Source: Pseudomonas chlororaphis (GTDB lineage: Bacteria > Pseudomonadota > Gammaproteobacteria > Pseudomonadales > Pseudomonadaceae). Taken from it: a DNA stretch of 64,000 nt. Under the pieces are notes generated by a model. It ran no database searches, was not told the DNA's origin, and saw only the letters and a list, made by a program, of their open reading frames with translations. Position numbers and translations under genes: made by a program. The stretch covers positions 496,001-560,000 of the forward strand of contig NZ_MOAL01000008.1 in the NCBI RefSeq assembly GCF_003731765.1, read 5' to 3'. Every line of letters begins with the position of its first letter. Position 1 is the stretch's first letter. This document shows positions 9,003 through 18,403 of this stretch, piece by piece.

Positions 9003-9977
9003 ATGAAAAAGACCGTACTTGCCTTCAGCCGTGTCACGCCCGAAATGATCGAACGCCTGCAACAGGACTTCGACGTCATCGTGCCCAATCCCAAGCAAGG
9101 CGACATCAACGCCCAGTTCAATGAAGCCCTGCCCCATGCCCACGGCCTGATCGGCGTGGGTCGCAAGCTCGGTCGCGCCCAACTGGAAAACGCCGCCAAG
9201 CTGGAAGTGGTGTCCAGTGTCTCGGTGGGCTACGACAACTACGACGTGGCCTATTTCAACGAACGCGGGATCATGCTCACCAACACCCCGGACGTGCTCA
9301 CCGAAAGCACCGCCGACCTGGCCTTCGCTCTAATCATGAGCAGCGCCCGTCGGGTCGCCGAACTGGATGCCTGGACCAAGGCCGGCCAGTGGCAAGCCAG
9401 TGTCGGCGCGCCATTGTTCGGCAGCGATGTGCATGGCAAGACCCTGGGCATCGTCGGCATGGGCAACATCGGCGCGGCCGTGGCCCGGCGTGGTCGCCTG
9501 GGCTTCAATATGCCGATCCTCTACAGCGGCAACAGCCGCAAGACCGATCTGGAGCAGGAACTGGGAGCGCAGTTCCGCAGCCTCGATCAACTGCTGGCGG
9601 AAGCGGATTTTGTCTGCCTTGTGGTGCCGTTGAGTGAGAAGACCAAGCACCTGATCAGCCACCGTGAACTGGCCTTGATGAAGCCCAGCGCGATCTTGGT
9701 GAACATTTCCCGCGGCCCGGTGGTGGATGAACCGGCGCTGATCGACGCCCTGCAGAACAATCGGATCCGCGGCGCCGGCCTGGACGTGTACGAGAAAGAG
9801 CCCCTGGCCGAGTCGCCGTTGTTCCAGTTGAAGAACGCCGTGACCCTGCCGCACATCGGCTCCGCCACCCACGAAACCCGCGAAGCCATGGCCAATCGTG
9901 CCCTGGCCAACCTGCGCAGCGCCCTGCTCGGCGAGCGCCCGCAAGACCTGGTCAACCCGCAAGTCTGGAAGGGTTAA
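9003..9977 (+). CDS. ghrB: 2-hydroxyacid dehydrogenase (glyoxylate/hydroxypyruvate/2-ketogluconate reductase type)
   Basis: This D-isomer-specific 2-hydroxyacid dehydrogenase of 324 residues is expected to reduce glyoxylate, hydroxypyruvate or 2-ketogluconate with NADPH in the cytoplasm. The NAD(P) fold GIVGMGNIGAAVARRG lies near residues 149-164. The catalytic triad is visible as the Arg of NISRGPVVDE, the Glu of YEKEPLAESP and the His of LPHIGSATHETR. Length and motifs fit GhrB/TkrA. The gene stands alone between the LysR and EamA genes, so context does not choose between glyoxylate and ketogluconate roles. Confidence 0.88.
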   Translation: MKKTVLAFSRVTPEMIERLQQDFDVIVPNPKQGDINAQFNEALPHAHGLIGVGRKLGRAQLENAAKLEVVSSVSVGYDNYDVAYFNERGIMLTNTPDVLTESTADLAFALIMSSARRVAELDAWTKAGQWQASVGAPLFGSDVHGKTLGIVGMGNIGAAVARRGRLGFNMPILYSGNSRKTDLEQELGAQFRSLDQLLAEADFVCLVVPLSEKTKHLISHRELALMKPSAILVNISRGPVVDEPALIDALQNNRIRGAGLDVYEKEPLAESPLFQLKNAVTLPHIGSATHETREAMANRALANLRSALLGERPQDLVNPQVWKG

Positions 9978-10047
9978 GCCCGGCGCAGTGCCGGCGATGG
10001 CGCCGGCGATGGCGTTCGCGGGAACCTCATCACCGGCAGGCCGGCAC

Positions 10048-10953
10048 CTAGGATAGGGCGGGCTTGGGCGTCGTCACCAGCGGCGACTTGGGTTTGCGAA
10101 ACACCAGCACGTTGCCCAGCATCACCAGGACCAGCCCGGCCAGGGCCGGCGCGGTCCATTGGTAGCCTTCGACAAACGCCGAGACGTTCAGCGCCACCAC
10201 CGGGAACAGCACGGTGCAATAGGCGGCGCGCTCTGGGCCCATGCGCCCGACCAGGGTCAGGTAGGCGGTAAAGCCGATCACCGACCCCGGAATCACCAGG
10301 TACAGCAACGAGCCGACGTAACGGGTGTTCCATTCCATCTCAAAGGGAATGCCCTGGAACAGGCAATACACCGACAGCATCACCGCCCCGTACGCCATGC
10401 CCCAGGCATTGGTGGTCAACGGCTTGAGCCCGGCTTTCTGCTGCAGGCTCGACAGCATGTTGCCCGCCGAGAAACACAGGGTGCCCAACAGCGCCAGGCC
10501 CAGGCCAAGCAAGGTCTGCGGGCTGGCGCGGTGGCTCACCAGCTCGGGCCAGAACAGCAGCCCCAGGCCGAACAGGCCCAAGGCGCCGCCCATCAGCACG
10601 TTGCGCGCGATCCGCTGGCCGAAGAACACCCGCGCATTCAGGGCGTTCCACAGGGTGGCCGTGGAGAACACCACCGCCACCAGGCCGCTGGGAATCCATT
10701 GGCTGGCGTGCAGGAAACACATGAAGTTGATGCAGAACAGGCAGAGGCCCTGGGCCAGGCAGATCAGGTGCCCGCGGCGGTTCATCACCTGCAGCTTGCG
10801 GCTGAGCAGCAACATGACGAATAGCACCAGGGCCGCCAGGCCGAAGCGATAGACGATGGACACCGGAATGGCCACCACCCCCAACTGCAGTTTCAGGGCA
10901 ATCCAGGTGGTGCCCCAGATCAGGACGGTGAGCAGATAAAGCGAGAGGTTCAT
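10048..10953 (-). CDS. EamA/DMT-family inner-membrane transporter
   Basis: This protein of about 301 residues has ten predicted membrane helices in two EamA repeats (LLTVLIWGTTWIALKLQ opens the first). The family exports metabolites or amino acids; the substrate is unknown. The ATG at 10953 is chosen because AGGAG stands 8 bases upstream; an ATG 6 codons earlier lacks this. It is divergent from the AraC-type regulator at 11090, with about 135 bases between them, which suggests regulation by that protein. Confidence 0.9.
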   Translation of the reverse strand: MNLSLYLLTVLIWGTTWIALKLQLGVVAIPVSIVYRFGLAALVLFVMLLLSRKLQVMNRRGHLICLAQGLCLFCINFMCFLHASQWIPSGLVAVVFSTATLWNALNARVFFGQRIARNVLMGGALGLFGLGLLFWPELVSHRASPQTLLGLGLALLGTLCFSAGNMLSSLQQKAGLKPLTTNAWGMAYGAVMLSVYCLFQGIPFEMEWNTRYVGSLLYLVIPGSVIGFTAYLTLVGRMGPERAAYCTVLFPVVALNVSAFVEGYQWTAPALAGLVLVMLGNVLVFRKPKSPLVTTPKPALS

Positions 10954-11089
10954 GGCGCGACTCCTGTGCAAGGCTCACAGTCTCAGCCCGGGCAGGGGCA
11001 ACGCGCTTGCGTAAACTTGCGCTTTTGTCGCTTGCCGGGCTGGCAGCCGGGCATTCAGGGAGTAGGATGCCAACGTTGGAGAAACGAAC

Positions 11090-11965
11090 ATGCCCGCACT
11101 GGATACCCTGCAAGTCTTTCAAGCCCTGAACCGCTCGCCCAATGCTCGCCTGGAGCACAGCGCCGAGCTCGGTGACGGCTTGTCTGCAGCCTTGTGGAGC
11201 AACCACCACGACGCCCAGGAATACGAAGCGCCGAGCCATCACACCCTGTCCTGCTACATCGCCGGTGGCACCGAAACCTTTCGCCGTGACCAACCCGGCA
11301 CCAAGGGGGCCCCGGACAAACTCTGCATCCTGCCGGCCGAACACCAGTCCGCCTGGGTGATCAACGGGCGTATCCGCCTGGCCCATCTGTACTTCAGCCC
11401 GGAGCAGTTCGCCCTCGGTTGCGTGGGCCTGCTAGACCGCGAACCACGGGAAATGCAGCTGCGCGAAAGCACCTTCTTGGATGACCCGCAACAAGCCCGG
11501 CGCTTTCGCCAGCTGATCCAGCTCAACTGGGACGAGCCTGCAGAACGTGTGCTGACCAGCAGCCTGGCCCACGAGATGCTCAGCCACGCGCTGTTGCACC
11601 AAGTGGGGCTGCGTCAGGGTTTGCGGCTCAAGGGCGGCTTGGCCGCGCACCAGCGGCGGCAATTGGTGGAGTTCATCGACAGCCAGTTGGCCGAGCCCAT
11701 CAGCCTCGGGCAATTGGCGGGGTTGTGTGCGTTATCGGAATACCACTTTGCACGGATGTTTCGCGCCAGCTTTGGCCTGCCGCCCCATCAATACGTGCTG
11801 GCCCGACGCCTGGCCCAGGCCCGGCACCTGCTGCGCCACACCCGTCTACCGCTGGGCGAAATCGCCCTGGCCTGTGGCTTCGCCAGCGCCAGCCACTTCA
11901 CCCATCGCTTCCGCCAGGCCCTGGGCGGCACCCCAGGCGATTATCGCCAGGCGTTTTTACGCTGA
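11090..11965 (+). CDS. AraC-family transcriptional regulator
   Basis: This 291-residue regulator has an N-terminal ligand-binding half of cupin type (about residues 20-150) and a C-terminal AraC DNA-binding domain with two helix-turn-helix motifs (LGQLAGLCALSEYHFARMF and LPLGEIALACGFASASHFTH). Divergent transcription from the EamA transporter suggests that transporter as its target. The inducer is unknown. Confidence 0.93.
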   Translation: MPALDTLQVFQALNRSPNARLEHSAELGDGLSAALWSNHHDAQEYEAPSHHTLSCYIAGGTETFRRDQPGTKGAPDKLCILPAEHQSAWVINGRIRLAHLYFSPEQFALGCVGLLDREPREMQLRESTFLDDPQQARRFRQLIQLNWDEPAERVLTSSLAHEMLSHALLHQVGLRQGLRLKGGLAAHQRRQLVEFIDSQLAEPISLGQLAGLCALSEYHFARMFRASFGLPPHQYVLARRLAQARHLLRHTRLPLGEIALACGFASASHFTHRFRQALGGTPGDYRQAFLR

Positions 11966-11974
11966 GGCCCAAGG

Positions 11975-12283
11975 CCTTGGCGCCCACCTTGAGACCGCCA
12001 TCGCTGGCAAGCCAGCTCCTACAAAAAGCGAGGCGTGCATCCTGTAGGAGCCGGCTTGCCGGCGATGGGGCCCGATGCCTTGGCGCCCATCTTGAGACCG
12101 CCATCGCTGGCGAGCCAGCTCCTACAAAGAAGCGAGGTGCACATCCTGTAGGAGCCGGCTTGCCGGCGATGGGCCCGATGCCTTGGCGCCCATCTTGAGA
12201 CCGCCATCGCTGGCGAGCCAGCTCCTACAAAAAGCGAGGCGTGCATCCTGTAGGAGCCGGCTTGCCGGCGATGGGGGCCGATG
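11975..12283. repeat. three tandem 103-bp palindromic repeats (REP/BIME-like)
   Basis: Units at 11975-12077, 12078-12180 and 12181-12283 are each exactly 103 bp and differ by a few bases; a fourth copy starts at 12284 and fades after about 9 bases. Each unit contains one long imperfect inverted repeat: ccatcgctgg(c)aagccagctcc on one arm and the ggagccggcttgccggcgatgg complement on the other, joined by a loop containing gcgaggcgtgcatcctg. The array fills the space between the AraC gene and the convergent end of the TonB receptor. It may act as a bidirectional terminator or gyrase/REP element. Confidence 0.9.
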
Positions 12284-12309
12284 TCTTGGCGCGGGTGGTG
12301 TGGAGGCCG

Positions 12310-14751
12310 TCAGAATTCCAGGGTGCTGGAGAGGGAGAACTGCCGGGCATCGCCCACGGAGACGAAGTAGGTGCTCGCCGCCGAGGTGTAGTAGGTCTTG
12401 TCAAACAGGTTCTTCACGTTGAGCTGGAATTTGACCTTCTGCCCTTCCAACTGAGTGTCGTAGGTGGCAAAGGCATCGGCCACGGTGTAGGCCGGCAGGT
12501 CGAAGCTGTTGGGCGCGTCACCCGCGCGTTCGCCAACACGACGGGCACCTGCACCGACTCGCAGGCGATCACCGCCGATCAGGCTGCCAAAGTCATACAC
12601 CGCCGACAGCGACGCGGTGTTCTTGGCCACGTTCTGCAGGCGCTTGCCTTTGTACTCGGTGTCCTGGGTAACTTCGGCGTCGGTGTAGGCATAGCTGCCG
12701 ATCAGGCTCCACTGGTCACTGAGCTGACCGCTGACGTCCAGCTCCAGGCCGCGGGAGCGCACTTCACCAGCCACGCTGGTCACGGTCTCCCCGGCGGTGG
12801 CAGTGGACACCAGTACATTGCGCTTGGTGATATCGAACACCGCCGCGCTGGCAGTGACCCGGCCCGGCATATCGAGCTTGGCCCCCAACTCCCAGGACTT
12901 ACCCTCTTCCGGCTTGATGCCGCCGTCCAGTACCACGGTACCGCCGGCCAACTGGGCAATGCTGGAGTTGGGTTTGAACGATTCGGTGTAGCTGCCGTAG
13001 AACGACAACTGGTCGGTGTAGCGATACACCAGGCCCGCGCGGGGGATGAACTTCTGCCCGTTGGTGTCGGTGTTGACGTGGAATGGACGGCCCTTGCCCG
13101 CGTACTGGTCGTACTCCTGGAAGCGCCCGCCGCCCACCAGGATCCACTGGTCGGTGAGGTGGATGGAGTCCTGGAAGAACACCGAGTCACTGCGCAACAG
13201 GTCGGTCTGGGCACTGTCGGTGGCACTGACGGTGCTGCCCGCCACTTCCTGACCGTACACCGGGTTGAGGTAGCTGAAGGTGGTCTGGCTGTTCTGCCGG
13301 ATCAGGTCTGCGCGGTAGATCTTGCGGTACTCATCGTCCAGGCCGAATACCAGGTCGTGACGCATGCCGGCCAGCTCGACCTGGCCTTCCAGGCTCGCGG
13401 TGGCAAACCGGTCGGTGGTGATAGCGTCTTGGGTGCCGTCCATCTTGCGCGTCAAGGTGCCGTTGGTTGAATTCACCGCGGTCACCCGCACCTGGCTGGC
13501 GTCGTAGGTTTCACGGTTCCAGCTGTAGCCGAAGTGGGCCTTCCAGTTATCGTTGAGTTGGTGGTCGGCTTCAAAGCGGTACAGGTCCGAACGCCCTTCC
13601 ATGTTGTTGAACGGCTCGTCCAGGCGCCGATCGGCAGGGATGTCCAACGCATGCTTGGTCTTGGGATCAAACACCGTGCCCCGGTCGAACGGGGTGAGGA
13701 ATTCCCGGTGCTCATAGGCGAACAGCAGCTTGGTGTCCTCGCCGAACCAGGCCAGGGAAGGCGCAATCAGGGTTTCCCGGTGGGTGCCGAAATTGCGCCA
13801 GTAATCCTCGTCTTCATGGTCGAGGATCATGCGGTACGCCAGCCCGGAATCGCCCAGCGCGCCGGTGCTGTCCAGGCCGCCACCGCTGCCGTTCTTGCCG
13901 GAACCATAGGTCGAGCCGCGCAGGGTCACGGCGTTGTACTGCTCCAGTTGCGGCTTCTTGCTGACGATATTGACCACGCCGCCCGGGTCCTGGATGCCAT
14001 ACAACAGAGACGCCGGGCCCTTGAGCACTTCCACCCGCTCTGCCGTGGCGTTCAGCGCGCGGCCTTGCATCACCGGCATGCCGTCGCGCATCACCGAGCC
14101 GTTACGGTTGTCGCCAAAGCCACGGATCATCACCGCGTCCTGGGTGCCGCCCAGGGTGTTGGTCTGGGTGATGCCGCTGATGTTGTTCAGGGCATCGTCC
14201 AGGTTGCGTGGGGTCTGGTCGCGCAGAACCTGGGCCGGGACCACGTTGATGGTCTGGGGGATTTCCTGGATCAAGCCCTGGGAGCGCGCCACCGAGCTGC
14301 TGGCCGGCGGCTGGTAGCTGGTGCTTTCGGCGGCGACCGTGGAGGTGATGTTGGTCGCCCCCAGGTTCAACGCGCCCTCGGTGGGCACAGGCTCCAGGGC
14401 CAGGGTGCGGGCATCGGTACGGCGGAAGGTCAGGCCGGAGTTGCTCAACAAACGCTGCAGGGCCTGTTCCGCACTCAACTGGCCGCTGATCGCCGGGGCC
14501 TTGAGGCCATAAGGCGCTTCATCGGTGTAGACCACGCTCAGGCCGGTGACCCGGCTGAAATCGCTCAGGGCCTGGGGCAAGGGTTTGGCAGCCATGGCGA
14601 AGCTGAACAAGGGGCTTTGCTGGGTGCTGCCAGGGTCCGCCGCCAAGGCCACGCTCAAGGGCAACAACGCCCACCCTGAAACCGCCAGCACCGAAACGCC
14701 AACCCACCCTTTTACCGCACTGCCTGCCACCGATTTTGCCCTGGACTTCAT
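12310..14751 (-). CDS. TonB-dependent siderophore receptor with STN signalling domain, FiuA-like
   Basis: This 813-residue outer-membrane receptor imports a ferric siderophore. It has a signal peptide (residues 1-38, ending LSVALAAD), an N-terminal STN/secretin-type signalling domain (about 48-115), a plug domain beginning SQGLIQEIPQTINVVPAQVL, and a 22-strand barrel ending in the C-terminal aromatic signature STLEF. The signalling domain means it can pass its ligand-bound state to the FecR protein encoded just upstream. Gene order sigma-FecR-receptor and overall length fit the P. aeruginosa ferrichrome system fiuI-fiuR-fiuA. Ferrichrome as ligand is an inference from that resemblance. Confidence 0.85.
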   Translation of the reverse strand: MKSRAKSVAGSAVKGWVGVSVLAVSGWALLPLSVALAADPGSTQQSPLFSFAMAAKPLPQALSDFSRVTGLSVVYTDEAPYGLKAPAISGQLSAEQALQRLLSNSGLTFRRTDARTLALEPVPTEGALNLGATNITSTVAAESTSYQPPASSSVARSQGLIQEIPQTINVVPAQVLRDQTPRNLDDALNNISGITQTNTLGGTQDAVMIRGFGDNRNGSVMRDGMPVMQGRALNATAERVEVLKGPASLLYGIQDPGGVVNIVSKKPQLEQYNAVTLRGSTYGSGKNGSGGGLDSTGALGDSGLAYRMILDHEDEDYWRNFGTHRETLIAPSLAWFGEDTKLLFAYEHREFLTPFDRGTVFDPKTKHALDIPADRRLDEPFNNMEGRSDLYRFEADHQLNDNWKAHFGYSWNRETYDASQVRVTAVNSTNGTLTRKMDGTQDAITTDRFATASLEGQVELAGMRHDLVFGLDDEYRKIYRADLIRQNSQTTFSYLNPVYGQEVAGSTVSATDSAQTDLLRSDSVFFQDSIHLTDQWILVGGGRFQEYDQYAGKGRPFHVNTDTNGQKFIPRAGLVYRYTDQLSFYGSYTESFKPNSSIAQLAGGTVVLDGGIKPEEGKSWELGAKLDMPGRVTASAAVFDITKRNVLVSTATAGETVTSVAGEVRSRGLELDVSGQLSDQWSLIGSYAYTDAEVTQDTEYKGKRLQNVAKNTASLSAVYDFGSLIGGDRLRVGAGARRVGERAGDAPNSFDLPAYTVADAFATYDTQLEGQKVKFQLNVKNLFDKTYYTSAASTYFVSVGDARQFSLSSTLEF

Positions 14752-14912
14752 GCTTGAGACTCGTGTGTAGAAACGTCATGGATGCGAATGAATCGCACTT
14801 TCAAGCACTACACGGATCGGCGACGGATTTACCTCACCTTTTTTTTGAAAATAATTTTTCACGCCCTCCCCGCACCGGTTTTTGCAGGCCGGGGTGTCGT
14901 CCATCCGTGGCG

Positions 14913-15902
14913 TCAGCGCAGGATGATCAGGCGATTGAGCACGCTGTGCTGCTCAAACCCCAGGACCCCACGCAAGGAACCCAGGACCGCCAACGGGTCG
15001 CGACTGGGGAAACTGCCGCTGACGGTGCGAGCCGCCAATTGCTCGTTGAGCACCAGGATCCGCCCCGGGTAGTAACGCTGCAGGTCCTGGATGACATCGG
15101 CCAGCGGCGCCCGGTAGTAGTTCAGCCAGCCCTGGCGCCAGGCCAGTTGCGCCTCGCTGTCCACCGGATGCAGGGGCTGGGCATTGCCCTGGGCATAGGC
15201 GACTTGCTGGCCGGTGCTGAGAATCTGTTGCTCGGCTCCCTGGCGGGGCGTCACCCCGACCCGGCCCGACAGCACGGTGACCTGGGCCCCGGACGGCTGC
15301 AGGCGAACTTCGAACTGAGTCCCCAGGACCCGCGCTTCGCCCTGCTCCGCCATCACCACAAAGGGCTCGCCCGTGTGGGTGACCTGGAAGAACGCCGCCC
15401 CTCGGCGCAGCTGGACATGCCGCTCGCCGTGGCTGAAATCCACAGCGATGGCACTGTCGGCGTCCAGGGTCACTTCGGACTGGTCTGCCAGCACCAGCGT
15501 GCGCACCTGCCCCGGCGCCGAGACGTAGTCGGCCCCCAGGTCATCGACCCAGCGCACCGGCTGCCAGCCCGCCGCCAGCCCGATCATCAGCACCAGGCAG
15601 GCGGCCATCGCCAGTGCCACCGACCAGCGCCGCCGCGTCTGTCGTGGCGAACGGTCCATGGCCCGCAGGTAGCCTTGCAGGGCGAAGGCGTCTTCATCGG
15701 CCAGGGTACGCGCCGGCCCTTCGCTCAATTCCCACAGCACCTGGGCCTGGGCATAGGCTTCGACATGGGCCGGATCGGCCTGCAGCCAGTGGCTGAAGGT
15801 GGCCTGGTCACCGCTGCTGGGCTGGTCGTGCAACAGGCTCAACCAGGCCAGCGCGGCCTGTTCCTGGGCGGGCGTCGGGGTGGCGCGGGCAGTGTGGTTC
15901 AC
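14913..15902 (-). CDS. FecR-family anti-sigma/signal-transfer protein
   Basis: This 329-residue inner-membrane protein links the receptor's signalling domain to its ECF sigma factor. It has an N-terminal cytoplasmic helical domain (QEQAALAWLSLLHD..., residues 13-80), one membrane helix (about 95-112), and a periplasmic FecR domain (SAPGQVRTLVLADQSEVTLD...) with a C-terminal STN-like end (RYYPGRILVLNEQLA). It starts with GTG at 15902, overlapping the sigma stop by a GTGA arrangement, so the two are translationally coupled. The receptor gene begins 161 bases downstream. Confidence 0.92.
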   Translation of the reverse strand: MNHTARATPTPAQEQAALAWLSLLHDQPSSGDQATFSHWLQADPAHVEAYAQAQVLWELSEGPARTLADEDAFALQGYLRAMDRSPRQTRRRWSVALAMAACLVLMIGLAAGWQPVRWVDDLGADYVSAPGQVRTLVLADQSEVTLDADSAIAVDFSHGERHVQLRRGAAFFQVTHTGEPFVVMAEQGEARVLGTQFEVRLQPSGAQVTVLSGRVGVTPRQGAEQQILSTGQQVAYAQGNAQPLHPVDSEAQLAWRQGWLNYYRAPLADVIQDLQRYYPGRILVLNEQLAARTVSGSFPSRDPLAVLGSLRGVLGFEQHSVLNRLIILR

Positions 15903-16477
15903 GGGGCTTTCCCTGGCGGACGGGGGCTTGAGGGCTCTCTCAGGCTGGCCTTGCAGGCCTCAAGGGCGCGCATCATATGTTTTTCCACGGCACTTTGGGA
16001 CAGGCCCATTGCGCGGGCGATCTCGGCATATTTGCGGCCGTGAATGCGGTTCAGCAGGAAAATCTGTCGGGTGCGCTCCGGCAGGCTGCGCAGGGCCGCC
16101 TCGACATGGCGCAAGTCATTGCCGGCCTCCAGCGCGGCCTGCGGCTCGACGCCCTGGTTGTCTTGCTGCTCCGGCAACCAGCCTTCACTGACCCGCACCC
16201 GCGCCCCTTCGCTGCGCAAATGGTCGATGGCGATGTTGCCGGCACAACGCAGCAGGTAGGTGCTGAGTTCTTCCACCTGCACCAGGGGCCGACGCCAGAA
16301 ACGCAAGAACAAGTCCTGCACCAGATCGGCCGCCGTGGCCCGGCAGCCGACGCGACGACTGACCAGGGCCTCCATCTGCGAACGCTGGGACAGGAACACC
16401 TGCAGGAAATGCGCGCGGCTGCCCAAAGCCTCGGGACGCTCCAGCTCGGGGTGTTCAGGCGGGGTGGTGAGCATCAT
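15899..16477 (-). CDS. ECF-type RNA polymerase sigma factor, iron-responsive (FecI/FiuI type)
   Basis: This 192-residue sigma-70 family ECF factor has sigma region 2 (DLVQDLFLRFWRRP...LLRCAGNIAIDHLRSE) and region 4 with a helix-turn-helix (GRKYAEIARAMGLSQSAVEKH). It should direct RNA polymerase to the receptor promoter when the FecR partner signals. It lies 12 bases after the DUF3325 gene, so it may be transcribed from the Fur-box region near 18.78 kb together with the three membrane genes. Confidence 0.92.
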   Translation of the reverse strand: MMLTTPPEHPELERPEALGSRAHFLQVFLSQRSQMEALVSRRVGCRATAADLVQDLFLRFWRRPLVQVEELSTYLLRCAGNIAIDHLRSEGARVRVSEGWLPEQQDNQGVEPQAALEAGNDLRHVEAALRSLPERTRQIFLLNRIHGRKYAEIARAMGLSQSAVEKHMMRALEACKASLREPSSPRPPGKAP

Positions 16478-16489
16478 CGGCGGACTCGA

Positions 16490-16816
16490 TCAGTGCAACG
16501 CAAGGGCAGCGACCGGGCTGGCCAGCAGGCCAAGGCCCGCCATCAGCAACGCCAAGCGCGGACGATAAGGCAGCAACAACACCAGCAACAGGCCACTGAG
16601 CATCAGCACCGCGCACCACTGCACCAGGCCCAGCCCCCAACCAGCGGCGTCCACCGCTGCGGCCAATGACAAACTCAGCAGCGCCCAGCCGCCCAGACGC
16701 AGCCCCTGGCGCCGGCGCGCCGAGGCCTTGTGCCCGAGCACATCGGCGTGATGCCGGTCCATGGCCAGGCATAACCCGGTAAACCCGGCGTAGCACAACA
16801 ACAGAGCCAGCAACAT
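16490..16816 (-). CDS. DUF3325-family small membrane protein
   Basis: This 108-residue protein has three or four hydrophobic helices and a conserved CLAMDRHHADVLG segment after the first helix, as in the DUF3325 family that accompanies PepSY membrane proteins in siderophore loci. It starts immediately after the PepSY stop. Function unknown; context says iron uptake. Confidence 0.8.
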   Translation of the reverse strand: MLLALLLCYAGFTGLCLAMDRHHADVLGHKASARRRQGLRLGGWALLSLSLAAAVDAAGWGLGLVQWCAVLMLSGLLLVLLLPYRPRLALLMAGLGLLASPVAALALH

Positions 16817-18403
16817 TCAGTTCACCTCGGTTTCAAGGGGCATGGGGCGAGCGCGGGCGGCGCGGGGCCGAGCCTCGGCCTGGAGCGAGCCACGACGGTG
16901 CATTTTCAGCGCAGCCCACGCCAGGAACAGGCCCGTGCCCAGGCAGGCCAGGTCAAAGCCCAGGCGAACCCCGTCCATCGGCCCGTCCAAGACCCAGCCC
17001 AGGTCCGGCGCAGTCAGCACGTCCAGCAGCGGTAAGCCGGCGAACAGCAATGCCGCCAGTCCCAATTGCTCGATCCAGGCCCTGGGGCCGCGACGCAGCG
17101 CGGCATGCAGCAGGCTCAGGCCCCAGACACTGAAGAAGCCGGTCACTTCCCAACCAGCACGCTCGGCCAGCCCTGCGGGCAGTAGGCGATTGGCCCAGAA
17201 ATACGCCGCCACGGCCACCACCAGGCCGGCCATGCTGGCGATGTTCAACACTTCCACCACCCGCAGCTCGAAGGGCTGCACCCCGCTTTTGGCGTGCTTG
17301 AGCTGGCGCTTGCCGAGCCAGATCACCAGCCCGGTGCCGATCATCGCGGTGCTCGCCAGCCCACAGATAAAGTACAGCCAGCGCAGCACCGGCCCGGCAA
17401 AATGCCCCATGTGCAGGCCGTAGAAACTGCCACCGATGGCCAGGGGCAAGGATTGTCCGGCGCTGACCTTGAGCATCTGCCCGGTCACACCGTTGAACGA
17501 CACCACACTGCCGAAATCATGCACCACGCGATCAGCGCCACTGCGGAACACATTCACCGAAGCATTGAGATCCCCCGGGTTATTCACCGCGATCCGTTCC
17601 GCCCGGCCGCCCGGCCACTGTTGCAGCGCCTGATCGAGCAACGGGGCCAGCGCCACCAGGGTCCCCGGCTGTCCCGCCGCCTTGGGGTTGTTGGTGGCCG
17701 GCAGCAGCTCGTTGAAGAAGCTTCGGGGGTTGTTGTCGTAGGCCACCAGGATGCTGGCCGGCATGACCATGGTCATGAAGATCACCAGGCTGCTGTAGGT
17801 GATCATCAGGTGGAACGGCAATACCAGCACGCCCACCGCGTTATGCCCGTCGAGCCAGGTGCGCTGGCCCTTGCGGGGGCGGAAGGTGAAGAAGTCCTTG
17901 AAGATTTTCTTGTGGGTGATGATGCCGCTGATCAACGCCACGAACATCACCATGGCCGCTGCCGTGGACAGCCAGCGGCCCCAGGGATAGGGCATCTGCA
18001 ACTGAAAATGAAAGCGGTAGAAAAACTCGCCGCCGCGGGTCTCACGCGCCTGCAGGGCAGCGCCGCTGGCCGGGTCCAGCAGTTGCTCTTCGAAGGCCCC
18101 GCGCTGACCGACCTTGGCCGCGTCCTGCCAGCTCACCGATAACGCCGGCTGGCGCTCATTGGGCAGGTTGATAAACCAGCGGGCCGCGTTGGGCGCCCGT
18201 TGCTGCAGATAGGCCTGGGCCACCACCAGGTTAGCCTGGGCATCGAGGCCACGGGCCGGTACTTCCGGCTGCATCCAGTGGCTGATCTCATCCTTGAAGT
18301 AAGCCAGGCTGCCGGTGAGAAAAATCGCCAGCAGCAACCAGCCGAAGATCAGCCCGCTCCAGGTGTGCAGCCAGGCCATGGATTGGCGAAAACCCTCTTT
18401 CAT
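16817..18403 (-). CDS. PepSY-associated membrane protein (iron uptake, PiuB/reductase-like)
   Basis: This protein of about 528 residues opens with RQSMAWLHTWSGLIFGWLLL, the hallmark of the PepSY TM family, and has several further membrane helices (near residues 140, 195, 330 and in the C-terminal quarter). Histidines in the helices (HTW, HKK, HLM) would suit haem. Members of the family near siderophore receptors are proposed to reduce ferric siderophores in the periplasm; that is inference here. The ATG at 18403 overlaps the TGA of the DUF3649 gene (TGATG), showing tight coupling. Confidence 0.87.
   Translation of the reverse strand: MKEGFRQSMAWLHTWSGLIFGWLLLAIFLTGSLAYFKDEISHWMQPEVPARGLDAQANLVVAQAYLQQRAPNAARWFINLPNERQPALSVSWQDAAKVGQRGAFEEQLLDPASGAALQARETRGGEFFYRFHFQLQMPYPWGRWLSTAAAMVMFVALISGIITHKKIFKDFFTFRPRKGQRTWLDGHNAVGVLVLPFHLMITYSSLVIFMTMVMPASILVAYDNNPRSFFNELLPATNNPKAAGQPGTLVALAPLLDQALQQWPGGRAERIAVNNPGDLNASVNVFRSGADRVVHDFGSVVSFNGVTGQMLKVSAGQSLPLAIGGSFYGLHMGHFAGPVLRWLYFICGLASTAMIGTGLVIWLGKRQLKHAKSGVQPFELRVVEVLNIASMAGLVVAVAAYFWANRLLPAGLAERAGWEVTGFFSVWGLSLLHAALRRGPRAWIEQLGLAALLFAGLPLLDVLTAPDLGWVLDGPMDGVRLGFDLACLGTGLFLAWAALKMHRRGSLQAEARPRAARARPMPLETEVN

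Noticed and set aside
11975..12283. CRISPR array
   Set aside because: The repeats are contiguous, 103 bp long and palindromic with no unique spacers.
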